Part shown: positions 39,346 to 48,858 of the stretch, in pieces
How the letters are laid out: each line of letters starts with the position of its first letter
Position numbering within the stretch: position 1 is the stretch's first letter
Assembly: GCF_902807005.1 (NCBI RefSeq)
Contig: NZ_LR777658.1
Location: forward strand, 496,001 to 560,000
Origin: Chlamydiifrater phoenicopteri
Lineage (GTDB): Bacteria; Chlamydiota; Chlamydiia; Chlamydiales; Chlamydiaceae
Reading direction: 5' to 3'
Length of the DNA stretch: 64,000 bases
Position numbers and translations under genes: made by a program
The notes under the pieces: model-generated
The model's database searches: none
The model's input: the letters and a program-made list of their open reading frames with translations, nothing else
Told to the model about the DNA's origin: nothing

Positions 39346-39958
39346 CCAAAAAGTTTGTATACCTGGATTCCACATACTTCCAGTTAAACACCCTAGTTAT
39401 GGCTTTCAGATAATCCATCCGTACATTTTTGTATTGCAAATAATAGGCGTGCTCCCAGACATCTACTCCTAAAAGAGGAATCAATCCCGTTGTCCCCTCT
39501 AGGGGGTCTTGGTTGACCGTCTGTTGTAAACTTAAATTTTTTGTTTTAGGGCAGAGCGCTAGCCACGCCCATCCAGACCCTTGGATAGGAGCCGCAAATT
39601 CAACAAAAGTTTTTAAAAAGTCATCAAAACTTCCCCAACGAGCCTCCACAGCCTTCAACAAAGCCTTTTGCGGCGCCTTCCCTCCATGAGCTTTTTCAGG
39701 AGAAAGCATTTCCCAGAAAAGAGAATGATTAATGTGTCCCCCTCCATTGAACCTCAAAGCCGGCGACAAAGAAATTAACGAAGTAACCTCTTGACTACCA
39801 AAAGCTACGTTCATTTTCTTCAAAGCTTCATTCAAGTTGTTAACATATCCCTGATGATGCTTAAGATGATGCAACTGCATGATTTCTGCGCTAATTACAG
39901 GCTCTAAATCCTCATATTCATAAGGCAACTCTGGCAACCGAAACTTCATTAAATCCAT
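39332..39958 (-). CDS. sodM: Superoxide dismutase (Fe/Mn family)
   Basis: A 208-residue Fe/Mn superoxide dismutase that removes superoxide. Metal ligands are visible: His in MQLHHLKHHQGYV, His in NHSLFWEMLSP, and Asp and His in DVWEHAYYLQYKN. QGSGWAWLAL is conserved. ATG has GGAAGG just upstream. Metal choice (Mn or Fe) cannot be decided by eye. Confidence 0.95.
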   Translation of the reverse strand: MDLMKFRLPELPYEYEDLEPVISAEIMQLHHLKHHQGYVNNLNEALKKMNVAFGSQEVTSLISLSPALRFNGGGHINHSLFWEMLSPEKAHGGKAPQKALLKAVEARWGSFDDFLKTFVEFAAPIQGSGWAWLALCPKTKNLSLQQTVNQDPLEGTTGLIPLLGVDVWEHAYYLQYKNVRMDYLKAITRVFNWKYVESRYTNFLDQSN

Positions 39959-40114
39959 AATCCTTCCTAACGTTAACCGCTTTGAAAATAGCCGACAGGA
40001 ATTCCTTTTCCCCAGAAGCTATTCAGAAGAGCTAATATACAACCACTACACATATCCGTCTAGAATCAAAACCAGAACGCTAGAAGGAAAACTCTTCGCT
40101 CTTTTCTAAGAAAA

Positions 40115-41917
40115 TTAGAAGAGATTTAACTCCTCTTTAACTAAGTCGACAAAAGCTTCTAATTCCTTTTTTGCAGCTAATTTCCTGGATAACATCTCGT
40201 CTATACTCGAAGCTTTAGATGAGTACCGGACAATGATTTCGAAATAAACCTTCATTTTTGGCTCTGTTCCAGAAGGCCTAAACACCACCCAAGAGCCATC
40301 CAGAAGCTGATACCGAAGAATATCAGCCTTACCAATTTTGAGAGGGTATCTTTCACCTGATAGAACGTTCTTTCCTTCCTCCAGCAAGAAATCTTCAAAA
40401 GATCTCACTATTTTACCCCCTAGGGAGGTACGCGAAGCCCCTTGAGAACGGAGAGATTTTAATGTCTCCAACATTTTTTTCTGTCCTTGTTGACCAGAAA
40501 AATCTACGGACAGTGTCTTATTGATAAAGTACCCGTATCTTTCATAAAGAGAGAGCAGAAGGTCTACAGGAGTTCTATCTCGTAGCTTTTCTTGTAAGGT
40601 TAATTCAGAGAAAGTTGCTCCAGCGACAGGGGCATCCTTGTCTCGCACATGGCTCCCATAAAGGTACCCATAAGATTCTTCCGCGCCAAACAGGTAATGA
40701 TTCTCCGTAGCAGACCATAGCTCTATCTTTTCTCCAATATACTTGAATCCTGTACGGACGTTGACAATGTCAACATTGTAATGTTTGGCTATTTCTGCAA
40801 GCATTTCTGTTGTCACCAAACTTTTAACAAGTTTATACGAAGAGTTTAAAGGTTGTGATTGCCCTCTCAAAATATGTTCTGCCAACAAGCATGCTATGGC
40901 GTTTCCGTTAAAAATAAAAGGTTCTCCCCGCCACATACAAGCCACTCCTAAGCGGTCTGCATCAGGATCTGTAGCAAAAAACAAGTCTGCAGAGTTAAGA
41001 CGCATCTCCTCCAACCCCATAGACAAAGCAGAAGGTTCCTCAGGATTAGGAGTTTTCACCGTAGGAAAATTTCCATCCAGTACTTTTTGTTTTTCTACCA
41101 AGTGGCAAGAGAACCCCCAACTGTCGAGGATCTTAGGAACAATAGGAACTCCAGAACCGTGAAGATTAGAGTATATTATGCGCAACACATGCCCAGAAGA
41201 GCTGTTATCTTCAGGATGCAGCTGCAACGAACGTACAGTCTCTAAATAAGCATCATCTAATTCTGTATCGATAAGCTCTATACTTTCATAAAGTTCGTCA
41301 CCAGTTAATGAAGAAACTATGATATCCCCTTTCCCCGTCAAACGATTGACTTCATCCATAATTTCTGTATCTACAGGGGCTACCACTTGCCCCCCTGTTT
41401 TCATGTAAACCTTATACCCGTTGTACTCTGGGGGATTATGGGAAGCCGTAATCATAACCCCAGCAGCACACCCCTTACTACGGACGCCAAAAGAAATTAA
41501 AGCCACAGGACGCGGATTACGAAAAAGCGCAACCTTAACTTCATTTGCTAACAAGACTCTGGCAACTTCTTCAGCAAACTCTTTTGAATTATTTCGAGAA
41601 TCAAAACCTATTAGTACTAAAGGCGTGGAGGCATGAGGTTGCTTTTTTAAATAATTACATAACCCCTGCGTAGCTTTGCGAACATTGAAAAGATTCATCC
41701 TGTTAGAACCTATACCTACAATACTACGAAGACCTCCTGTACCAAAAACGAGCTGTTTTCCAAAGGAATCCTCCAGCAGCTTAGGATTAGTTTTCAACAG
41801 AGTTATTATCTGATCCTTAACCTCTTTAGGGAACTCTCCTTCCAGCCAATCAATAACATTCTTTTGCGTTGAAACACTAAGAGACCCTAAAACACTTGAA
41901 AGATCGTGGGGCAGCAT
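40115..41917 (-). CDS. Phosphohexomutase (phosphoglucomutase/phosphomannomutase family, CT295-like)
   Basis: A 600-residue alpha-D-phosphohexomutase. The phosphoserine loop is ITASHNPPEYNGYK, the metal loop ATDPDADRLG, a sugar-binding GAEESYGYLYG follows, and the C-terminal phosphate loop is RPSGTEPK. It interconverts hexose 1- and 6-phosphates for glycogen or envelope sugars. The start is ATG 41917 (MLPHDLSS), with AAGGA 6 bases upstream; the frame is open 12 codons further. It was annotated mrsA/pgm in older chlamydial genomes. Confidence 0.92.
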   Translation of the reverse strand: MLPHDLSSVLGSLSVSTQKNVIDWLEGEFPKEVKDQIITLLKTNPKLLEDSFGKQLVFGTGGLRSIVGIGSNRMNLFNVRKATQGLCNYLKKQPHASTPLVLIGFDSRNNSKEFAEEVARVLLANEVKVALFRNPRPVALISFGVRSKGCAAGVMITASHNPPEYNGYKVYMKTGGQVVAPVDTEIMDEVNRLTGKGDIIVSSLTGDELYESIELIDTELDDAYLETVRSLQLHPEDNSSSGHVLRIIYSNLHGSGVPIVPKILDSWGFSCHLVEKQKVLDGNFPTVKTPNPEEPSALSMGLEEMRLNSADLFFATDPDADRLGVACMWRGEPFIFNGNAIACLLAEHILRGQSQPLNSSYKLVKSLVTTEMLAEIAKHYNVDIVNVRTGFKYIGEKIELWSATENHYLFGAEESYGYLYGSHVRDKDAPVAGATFSELTLQEKLRDRTPVDLLLSLYERYGYFINKTLSVDFSGQQGQKKMLETLKSLRSQGASRTSLGGKIVRSFEDFLLEEGKNVLSGERYPLKIGKADILRYQLLDGSWVVFRPSGTEPKMKVYFEIIVRYSSKASSIDEMLSRKLAAKKELEAFVDLVKEELNLF

Positions 41918-42073
41918 AAAACATCCTTTCTTAAACGAGACGAAGCCACACAATAAATAGCGGCAACACCGACGTTAATCAAGGAAAATCTACCCCAGAA
42001 AGCTCTGCAGAAACTGTGAAATAAAGCTACTGATTTTTAAAGATAGGTTTTCTATTTAAGAATAATTGAAAGT

Positions 42074-42625
42074 TTACCTAAATAGTGGGTCCTTTGCGTT
42101 CCCCCCTCGATCAGAGAAAGACAAACAAAGAACTGCTTCACCGGGAAACAACCAAAGATGCTCTTCCGGCAAGGATTTACTGAAGTAGATTCCCCGACAA
42201 CTATTTTTCTCAGAATTCAAGTAAATCACTAGGTAACAATCTACAGCATCGCTTCCTATATTCTTGCGTATTTTCTCTTCTAGGCCGAGAGGGGAAGAGT
42301 TATTCTTCGACTCCTCTTTTGAGGAAATCGGAGCGTCTTGTAAAAAGTTTTCTAGGAACAAGTCGCCTACAAGAGCCAACGCTGGTCTTCCCGACAACTC
42401 GACAGCGATCTGTCCCATCTTTCTCTTTTGGATTAATGATACGACCTCTGGCAGCAAGCGATAAATATCCCTAGAAAATCGGGAGTCATTATTCCTATCC
42501 CTTAAGTGTCTACGGATAGCTTTAAGCAGAGTCTGCCCCTCCTCGCTAGAAAATAGATCTTCAAACAATATGTAGCCAGACTGACGAAAAAACCTCTTTT
42601 GCTCGAGATGAACAGCAACCCGCAT
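42074..42625 (-). CDS. CT296/DcrA-like protein with 2-oxoglutarate-dioxygenase-like fold
   Basis: A 183-residue protein ending in HLWLFPGEAVLCLSFSDRGG and starting with a helix typical of Fe(II)/2-oxoglutarate oxygenase folds. No HxD...H metal triad is visible. That agrees with reports that C. trachomatis CT296 has such a fold without the metal site, although it was first proposed as a divalent-cation-dependent regulator (DcrA). The homology is inferred from position between the phosphohexomutase and rnc, plus size. Function is unsettled. Confidence 0.75.
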   Translation of the reverse strand: MRVAVHLEQKRFFRQSGYILFEDLFSSEEGQTLLKAIRRHLRDRNNDSRFSRDIYRLLPEVVSLIQKRKMGQIAVELSGRPALALVGDLFLENFLQDAPISSKEESKNNSSPLGLEEKIRKNIGSDAVDCYLVIYLNSEKNSCRGIYFSKSLPEEHLWLFPGEAVLCLSFSDRGGNAKDPLFR

Positions 42626-43064
42626 TAAGTTAGGACCAGAAAAGTGTTAAGAAATAGAAAATTTATAGACTTTATAAACTTTATTGACTATAAAAACTTT
42701 GGCTTCAGCAGCTTTCAAAATAGAGAGAAGCTTTTCCCGGGAAAGGTAGACGTAGTAACAATAAAATTTAAAACAGCTCTTCTAGACTGCGCCTGCTCTT
42801 TTGCTACGAGATTCCCCCACAAAAAAGCGACTTACACTCCTACACTACAAAACAGAAGGTTTTCTTATTGATCTATAGAAACATAAATTATACCTTATCC
42901 AAAAAACTATTGTGTACAAAACTTCTAATTCGTCGGAGACCCCACCTTCACAATCGAATACCATTACCCTTCCAAAAAGTTTTTAACTCTTAAGCAAAGG
43001 AAAAAGTTTTGGAGCAGCATGGTCTTCGTTTTAATCGAAAATAACGAAGAAAGAAGAGTTTATT
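42626..43064. other. Intergenic region between the CT296-like gene and rnc
   Basis: A 439-base divergent gap, very AT-rich. Near the CT296-like gene an imperfect AT palindrome begins TATAG at 42664 and ends CTATA at 42692. TTGACT at 42684-42689 has no convincing -10. A 75-codon frame on the plus strand (42644-42871) lacks a ribosome site and family features. The right end has a hairpin before rnc (43024-43049). Confidence 0.5.
43024..43049 (+). promoter_or_regulatory. Hairpin in the rnc leader
   Basis: CTTCGTT (43024-43030) pairs with AACGAAG (43043-43049) around a 12-base loop. It ends 15 bases before the rnc ATG, next to its AAGAAGAG ribosome site. RNase III of E. coli cleaves hairpins in its own leader, so autoregulation is a reasonable guess here. 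Confidence 0.35.
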
Positions 43065-43751
43065 ATGACTTTCAATCTTGAAGAGATAGAAAAACGACTG
43101 GGTTTCTCTTTTACGAAACCAGATTTACTAAGAACAGCTTTCACTCACCCCTCATACAAAAATGAAACACGAGGAGAAATTTCTGATAACGAACGATTAG
43201 AATTCCTTGGCGACTCCATTTTGAATCTCATTGTCACAGAGCACCTTTTTCTGCTTCTTCCCAATATGAATGAGGGCTCCTTATCCACCATAAGATCCGA
43301 AATGGTCAACGCACAATCTTGCTATCGCTATACAGAAATGTTGGGCATAGGAGAATTCCTTCTTATAGGCAAAGGCGAAAAAAAGCATCCTGAACGAGGG
43401 AAGCCTTCAGCTTATGCCAATTTATTTGAAGCCACTCTAGGAGCCATATATCTAGATAGCGGTCTGTCTCCAGCGAGAAGAATTACCGTCCCCCTACTTC
43501 CCCCTCTGCAAGAAATCTTAACCTTAGCTAAAGGAAACCCCAAAAACTCCTTGCAGCAAATTGCGCAGAAAAATTTTTCCTCCCTACCTGTTTACCAAAT
43601 TCAGCCCATAAATAAAAATGGGATTCCTAGCTATGAAGCCACAGTCTACATACAAGACTCTCTTATGGGAACAGGATACGGTAGCTCAAAAAAAGAAGCA
43701 GAAAAACAAGCGGCAAAAAATGCTTTGGAGCGTCTAGAAAATGAAAATTAA
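43065..43751 (+). CDS. rnc: Ribonuclease III
   Basis: RNase III cuts double-stranded RNA in rRNA precursors and structured mRNAs. The 228-residue protein has the signature [14 protein letters not shown] near residue 41, a second acidic site [11 protein letters not shown], and a C-terminal dsRNA-binding domain ([25 protein letters not shown]). It overlaps radA by 11 bases. Confidence 0.96.
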   Translation: MTFNLEEIEKRLGFSFTKPDLLRTAFTHPSYKNETRGEISDNERLEFLGDSILNLIVTEHLFLLLPNMNEGSLSTIRSEMVNAQSCYRYTEMLGIGEFLLIGKGEKKHPERGKPSAYANLFEATLGAIYLDSGLSPARRITVPLLPPLQEILTLAKGNPKNSLQQIAQKNFSSLPVYQIQPINKNGIPSYEATVYIQDSLMGTGYGSSKKEAEKQAAKNALERLENEN

Positions 43752-45105
43752 AACTCGGTGGCAATGCACAAACTGTGGAGAAGAAGAACTCAAGTGGAGT
43801 GGGCAATGCTCCCAGTGTCAGGAATGGAATACTCTTGTGGAAAAGACTATGACAGCCTCTCCAATAAACCCACTACCACCCTTTCAAACGCATGCCGCCC
43901 CGCCTATCGCTCTTGACTCCATCATCCACGATAACACAACTAGAATTCTGACCGACGTCAAAAGCTTTGACAGAATGATGGGACAAGGAGTCGTCAAAGG
44001 AAGTCTTACGCTCATAGGCGGAGATCCGGGAATAGGAAAATCTACCCTTCTGTTACAACTCTCTCACCAGATGGCAAAAAAATCTCTAAAAATCCTTTAC
44101 GTTTGTGGAGAAGAATCCGTCCTTCAAACCTCATTGAGAGCAAAAAGATTAGGGGTAGCTTCTTCCAATATTTTCCTTCTATGCGAGACAAATCTGGAGG
44201 CTATCCAACAACGAGTCCAGGAGCTATCTCCTCATATCCTAGTCATAGACTCTATACAAATTCTATACTCCTCTGAAGTTACTTCCCCACCAGGATCCGT
44301 AGCTCAAGTAAGAGAAGTTTCTGCTAGGTTAATGTATTTCTCCAAACAAAAAGAGCTGACCACATTCATTATTGGCCACGTAACAAAATCAGGGGAAATA
44401 GCAGGTCCTAGAGTGCTCGAACATCTTATGGATACTGTATTATATTTTGAAGGCGATAGCGACCGCCAGTATCGAATGATACGTTCTGTAAAAAATCGAT
44501 TTGGACCCTCCAATGAATTGAGCGTCTTTTCCATGACAGATCAAGGACTCAAGGAGATCGTCAACCCATCGGGAATGTTTTTAAAAGAAAGAGACAACTC
44601 TTGCTCTGGATCTTCTGTAGCACCTATAATAGAAGGCTCTAGAACCTTCTTAGTAGAAATCCAGGCGTTAGCAACAAAAAGCCCCTATCCTAACCCTATG
44701 AGAAAGACTACCGGATTTGATTCTAACAGATTTTCTCTACTTCTAGCTGTTCTTGAAAAACGAGCTAATATTCGTCTGTACAACACGGACATTTTTATCT
44801 CTGTAATAGGAGGTCTACGCCTCACAGAGCCTGCCGCAGACCTAGCTGCAGCCGTTGCCATCTTATCCTCTTTTTCAAGCAAAATTATCCCTTCCAACAT
44901 GGCTTTTTTAGGAGAGTTAGGTCTTAACGGCGAAATTCGAAGCGTTGCTCATATTGAAAAACGCTTAAAAGAATGTCTTCTCATGGGATTCTCTCAAGTT
45001 GTTATCCCTCACAGACAACTTCATTCTCTACCAGAAAAAATTACAAAAGAACTACAAGTTATAGGAATAAAAACAATTCGTGACGCCATCAAACTCCTCG
45101 ATTGA
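43741..45105 (+). CDS. radA: DNA repair protein RadA (Sms)
   Basis: RadA is a RecA-like motor that drives branch migration in recombination. The 454-residue protein has an N-terminal four-Cys zinc finger ([18 protein letters not shown]), Walker [11 protein letters not shown], the RadA-specific KNRFG motif, and a C-terminal Lon-protease-like domain without catalytic function. It overlaps rnc and hemC, so the three are probably co-translated. Confidence 0.96.
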   Translation: MKIKTRWQCTNCGEEELKWSGQCSQCQEWNTLVEKTMTASPINPLPPFQTHAAPPIALDSIIHDNTTRILTDVKSFDRMMGQGVVKGSLTLIGGDPGIGKSTLLLQLSHQMAKKSLKILYVCGEESVLQTSLRAKRLGVASSNIFLLCETNLEAIQQRVQELSPHILVIDSIQILYSSEVTSPPGSVAQVREVSARLMYFSKQKELTTFIIGHVTKSGEIAGPRVLEHLMDTVLYFEGDSDRQYRMIRSVKNRFGPSNELSVFSMTDQGLKEIVNPSGMFLKERDNSCSGSSVAPIIEGSRTFLVEIQALATKSPYPNPMRKTTGFDSNRFSLLLAVLEKRANIRLYNTDIFISVIGGLRLTEPAADLAAAVAILSSFSSKIIPSNMAFLGELGLNGEIRSVAHIEKRLKECLLMGFSQVVIPHRQLHSLPEKITKELQVIGIKTIRDAIKLLD

Positions 45106-45859
45106 AGACCCTCTCCACACCTTTCGCTTAGGTAAAAAAGTTCTATCCGTCGCTGCTCGACAATCTTCACTATCTAAAGTGCAGGCCCTGGGATTTATTT
45201 CGAAACTAAAATCTTGGTACCCTAAGCTTTCTTATCGCCTAGTAACCACCTTGTCCTATGGAGATAAAAACAAACATATACCGTTAAGTTCCGTTACGGA
45301 TGAAGATTTTTTTACAAGAGAAGTGGATCTTCTTCTATTGAATAACTCTTGCGATATAGCCATTCACTCAGCCAAAGACATGCCTCCCCGGCCCGCTAAG
45401 AATATCCACATCGTCGCGGTCACGGAAGGAGAAGATCCTCGAGACATCCTCGTATGTAAAAACAAAACCCTTTCCGCAAAATGTATTGTTGGCTGCTCCT
45501 CTGAAAGGCGCATACAAGCCGTTCAAACTCTCTACCCTCAAGCAATCTTCAAAGACATTCGAGGAAATATAGAAGAACGACTCTACCAGCTGAGGGTAGG
45601 GAGATTCGATGCTATAGTTATTGCACAAGCGGCTTTACAAAGATTAAATTTAACTCCCAACAATATCATTACTCTTCCTCCGCCTCATCATCCACTTCAA
45701 GGCAAGTTAGCTATTACAACAAGTAAATACCCACAGTTTTGGAGGAAAATGCTCAGACCTTTTCATGACAACTCTTTAGTCGTCTCTGAACATTTGCATA
45801 TATTTGACGAGAAGCTATTAGAGGAAACAGACGAGCAAGAAAAACACCAACCCTTGTAA
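45080..45859 (+). CDS. hemC: Porphobilinogen deaminase-like protein, short C-terminus
   Basis: HemC polymerises four porphobilinogens to hydroxymethylbilane. Domains 1 and 2 are recognisable: the VAARQSSLSK start, the catalytic Asp in AIHSAKDMPP, CSSERRIQA, and DIRGNIEERL. At 259 residues it is about 50 shorter than usual. I see no C-terminal domain 3 and no Cys after residue 140, so the attachment Cys of the dipyrromethane cofactor appears missing. The start is GTG 45080 with a weak ribosome site. The last 107 bases overlap the SDR gene on the other strand. Confidence 0.85.
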   Translation: MTPSNSSIEDPLHTFRLGKKVLSVAARQSSLSKVQALGFISKLKSWYPKLSYRLVTTLSYGDKNKHIPLSSVTDEDFFTREVDLLLLNNSCDIAIHSAKDMPPRPAKNIHIVAVTEGEDPRDILVCKNKTLSAKCIVGCSSERRIQAVQTLYPQAIFKDIRGNIEERLYQLRVGRFDAIVIAQAALQRLNLTPNNIITLPPPHHPLQGKLAITTSKYPQFWRKMLRPFHDNSLVVSEHLHIFDEKLLEETDEQEKHQPL

Positions 45860-46538
45860 AGACAGGAAAAACTTTCTTACTTTTTTCTTTTTTTAATATT
45901 CCCCACAAAATTCTGGCAGCTTTCTCTGCCGAAATATGAGGCTCCTTCCAACTACTAAACTCTGAAGAACAAGCTTTCGAAACAAAGGGCGTTTTCACTA
46001 ATCCCGGACATCCAACCAGAACTCTAATTCCTACTTTCTTAAATTCTGCATCCAAAGACCTTGCAAGAGCCGTTTGATACGCTTTAGAAGCCCCATAAAC
46101 AGCCATCCCTGGGGCAATAATTTCTCCAGAAGAAGAACTAACTATTAAAAGCACCGCCTTGCGACGCTTGCCCCTCAAAACCCGCAAAACTTTGAGAATC
46201 AATCGAGTGGTAGCAAAAACATTGACTTCTAACATAGAAGAAACTTTTTCTTCTTCTATAACACAAGCATCACCATAAAACCCTTTGCCCGCACAAAAAA
46301 TTATATAGTCAATATCTTTCTCAGAAACAATTTTTAAAAGCTCTTCTTGGACCTCCTCCTTGGATAAATCTCCGGTATGACTACAACAAGAGGTTTTCAA
46401 AGAAGAGTGCTGATCAAAAAAACGCTCCTTGGACGCCTCCGAAGCGAAAGAAAGCACCAAGGAGTGTCCCTTACTTGAAAGAAAAAGGGCCAACGCCTCC
46501 CCTATACCAGAACCAGCCCCAGTAATGCACGTTACCAT
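45753..46538 (-). CDS. Short-chain dehydrogenase/reductase (SDR)
   Basis: A 261-residue classical SDR. The NAD(P) loop TGAGSGIGEAL is at residues 6-16, CAGKG (NAG-like) near residue 82, the catalytic Ser in VSSSSGE and the YGASK active site near residue 150. The C-terminal part includes a hydrophobic segment (VGVFLARLFPLIAS), as in membrane-associated SDRs of the DltE/ketoreductase type. The substrate is unknown. Its 3' end overlaps hemC by 107 bases in antisense. The 7TM-HD gene ends 35 bases upstream on the same strand. Confidence 0.85.
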   Translation of the reverse strand: MVTCITGAGSGIGEALALFLSSKGHSLVLSFASEASKERFFDQHSSLKTSCCSHTGDLSKEEVQEELLKIVSEKDIDYIIFCAGKGFYGDACVIEEEKVSSMLEVNVFATTRLILKVLRVLRGKRRKAVLLIVSSSSGEIIAPGMAVYGASKAYQTALARSLDAEFKKVGIRVLVGCPGLVKTPFVSKACSSEFSSWKEPHISAEKAARILWGILKKEKSKKVFPVFTRVGVFLARLFPLIASRQIYANVQRRLKSCHEKV

Positions 46539-46573
46539 AGTAAGAGCCTTGAAAAAACCGACCCAAGCACTCG

Positions 46574-48757
46574 CTAAGCTATAAGCCCTCTCCGACTCCT
46601 ATCATCAGCAAGGATTGTCGCTTCGGGATACTTATTTCTAGAGTGCAATGCACTGCACAACATCTTCACTATGACAGAGTGAATTATCGCTAACTCTTCC
46701 AGATTAACAGGCGAACAAGAAAACTGCCCGTCAAATAATTTCTGAGCAATTATTTTCCCTGTCAATTCACTGACAGAGGACTCATTAATCTCATCAAGAG
46801 AACGCGAAGCGGCTTCAACAGAATCTACTATCATCAGAATGGTAGACTCTTTCGTTGAAGGCTTTTTCCCTTGGTATCTAAATAATTCTTCGTCGACCTT
46901 ATCCACAAGAGAGCGACTTTGTACATACTCATAATACACGGAACGAAGAAGCGATGTTCCATGATGTTCCTCAATAATACGCACAAAAGATTCTGGAAGA
47001 CCGGCCTTTTTAGCCAACTCTATACCTTCTGGGACGTGCGATATAATAAGCCTAGCAGTTTCCACAGGATCAACAGGAAACGCTGCACCAGTTTTTATCG
47101 TCGATCGGTTCTCTATAAAAAATTCTGGATACACCAACTTACCCACATCATGGTACTGCGCGGCAACGCGACAAAACAACCCATCAGCCCCTATAGCATT
47201 GGCTGCAGCTTCAGCCAAACTACCGACGAGCACAGAATGTTGATACGTACCCGGAGCTTCTTCGAACAGACGCTTTAACAAAGGACATTCAGAATCCAAC
47301 AAGGCCAACAGGTAATCATTACTAGAAGCTCCAAAATAATTCTCTAAGATCGGGATAAGTCCCACAGCAGCTACAACTGTGACAAAGCAATAAACTAAGC
47401 TACTGAAACAATCCACATAAAAAGCCTCTACAGACCAGTTTCCCAAAAACAGTCGAACAGCAGACAAAACATTGATAGAAACTACCCATAACCGAATACC
47501 CACACCGAAAATAGCAGATAACCTTTGAGATTTCTCCATAATGACGGTAGCGTACAGAGTACACAACAGGTTTACTCCTAGAAACGTACTACTATTCCAA
47601 ATATCAGACCCTAAAGTGTATATTATGGACAAGAGGACCCCCGTAATACCAGCAATGGGCACACCCACCAGACGAGCTATTAAAATACTCGTAAAGGGAA
47701 CTAAAAGAGGATATGTAGCCCAATCATTGAGATGCAAGGCCCCTGAAGCAAAGAAAATCTCCACTAATTTGGTAACAAATAAAGAAAAACTGATAATCAG
47801 CGCATAAAGAATAAATTTATCTGTAGCAACAAATAATTCGGTCCTTAGAAAACGAAGAGCTAAGAAACCTATGAAAAGAACTATTAGACTGAAGAGAAAG
47901 CTTTCTACGATCCTCCTTTGCGTAAGGATCGTAGAAGTTCTATCTAGATTGCTTTTTAAAAAGCGTATTTTTTTTAACTCTTTAGGCCCTATCCTTTGAT
48001 ATTTAGCAACTAACACTGCTCCTTTAGGGACTTTTGCCACGCGCTTAGCTGTAGACAACTCGTTCTTAAAAAATGTAGAAGTCTCTTTATCTAGAACAAT
48101 ATCTAACTGTTTTTTTTCTAACCTGGACAGCGCTTCCTTGATAGCTAGTTCAGGAAAACCTTTTTCTTCTAAGTGATGACGAAGCTTCCCCAAACATTCT
48201 GAAACAAAAACTTCTGAGTCCACGGACATTTTCACTGGAAAAATCAGAGGAGAGGTGTTCTGGACAGAGGAAGGCTGCAACTCCTCCAGACACCAATGCG
48301 TTGACAAATCAACAAAATGAACCGCATTCAAAAATTCTCTAGCAGAGCGGAGAACAACCTCTACCTCATCTCTAGGCAAGGTAGATATAGATCCTATCTC
48401 GTCTCTCCCGCGCTCTTCCCAATCTCCCTTAACAGTAGAACTGTTCTCTGAAGAAGACCCCTCTCTGAATGCCAAGCTATAGGCCTTACCAAAAGATTCC
48501 GGCAGTTCATCGCCTAAAACAGTTCGAACATCTAAGGACATTTCCAAATCCACAGGAGAAACCACAGCCTCCTGTGCCACGTCCCCCAAGGAATAGGAAG
48601 GGAGGTAAAAAACTTTTAACCAAGAAAACAGGAAAAGAGAACTTCCTATCAATCCAATGGCTAGCCCCTTCATGCAAAGATAGGTTAGCCTCCTTTTGAC
48701 CTCAGACAACTTACAACTCGAACAAGACTGCCGCCCTAGGTCTACATAATCGCCCAT
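46574..48757 (-). CDS. 7TM-HD phosphohydrolase (PgpH/YqfF-like)
   Basis: A 727-residue membrane enzyme. There is an N-terminal span near residue 40, an extracytoplasmic 7TMR-HDED domain to about residue 285, then about seven spans (residues 290-480). The cytoplasmic HD domain has YQHSVLVGSLAEAA, the metal pair in AQYHDVGKL, IISHVPEG and EEHHGTS. In Firmicutes PgpH hydrolyses cyclic di-AMP. Chlamydiae make cyclic di-AMP, so that is the best inferred substrate. It is divergent from dnaX across 211 bases. Confidence 0.85.
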   Translation of the reverse strand: MGDYVDLGRQSCSSCKLSEVKRRLTYLCMKGLAIGLIGSSLFLFSWLKVFYLPSYSLGDVAQEAVVSPVDLEMSLDVRTVLGDELPESFGKAYSLAFREGSSSENSSTVKGDWEERGRDEIGSISTLPRDEVEVVLRSAREFLNAVHFVDLSTHWCLEELQPSSVQNTSPLIFPVKMSVDSEVFVSECLGKLRHHLEEKGFPELAIKEALSRLEKKQLDIVLDKETSTFFKNELSTAKRVAKVPKGAVLVAKYQRIGPKELKKIRFLKSNLDRTSTILTQRRIVESFLFSLIVLFIGFLALRFLRTELFVATDKFILYALIISFSLFVTKLVEIFFASGALHLNDWATYPLLVPFTSILIARLVGVPIAGITGVLLSIIYTLGSDIWNSSTFLGVNLLCTLYATVIMEKSQRLSAIFGVGIRLWVVSINVLSAVRLFLGNWSVEAFYVDCFSSLVYCFVTVVAAVGLIPILENYFGASSNDYLLALLDSECPLLKRLFEEAPGTYQHSVLVGSLAEAAANAIGADGLFCRVAAQYHDVGKLVYPEFFIENRSTIKTGAAFPVDPVETARLIISHVPEGIELAKKAGLPESFVRIIEEHHGTSLLRSVYYEYVQSRSLVDKVDEELFRYQGKKPSTKESTILMIVDSVEAASRSLDEINESSVSELTGKIIAQKLFDGQFSCSPVNLEELAIIHSVIVKMLCSALHSRNKYPEATILADDRSRRGLIA

Positions 48758-48858
48758 AACACTTTTCTAGTTGGCTAAAGATTGAGAGAGGATATGCTAT
48801 TGCCTATTATTTTATCAATTTTTCCTAACTTCGAACAAATGAAGCAAAAAAACTACCC

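Noticed and set aside
42644-42871. A 75-codon plus-strand frame upstream of rnc
   Set aside because: No ribosome site, odd composition with many Phe/Lys from AT-rich DNA, and no family features.
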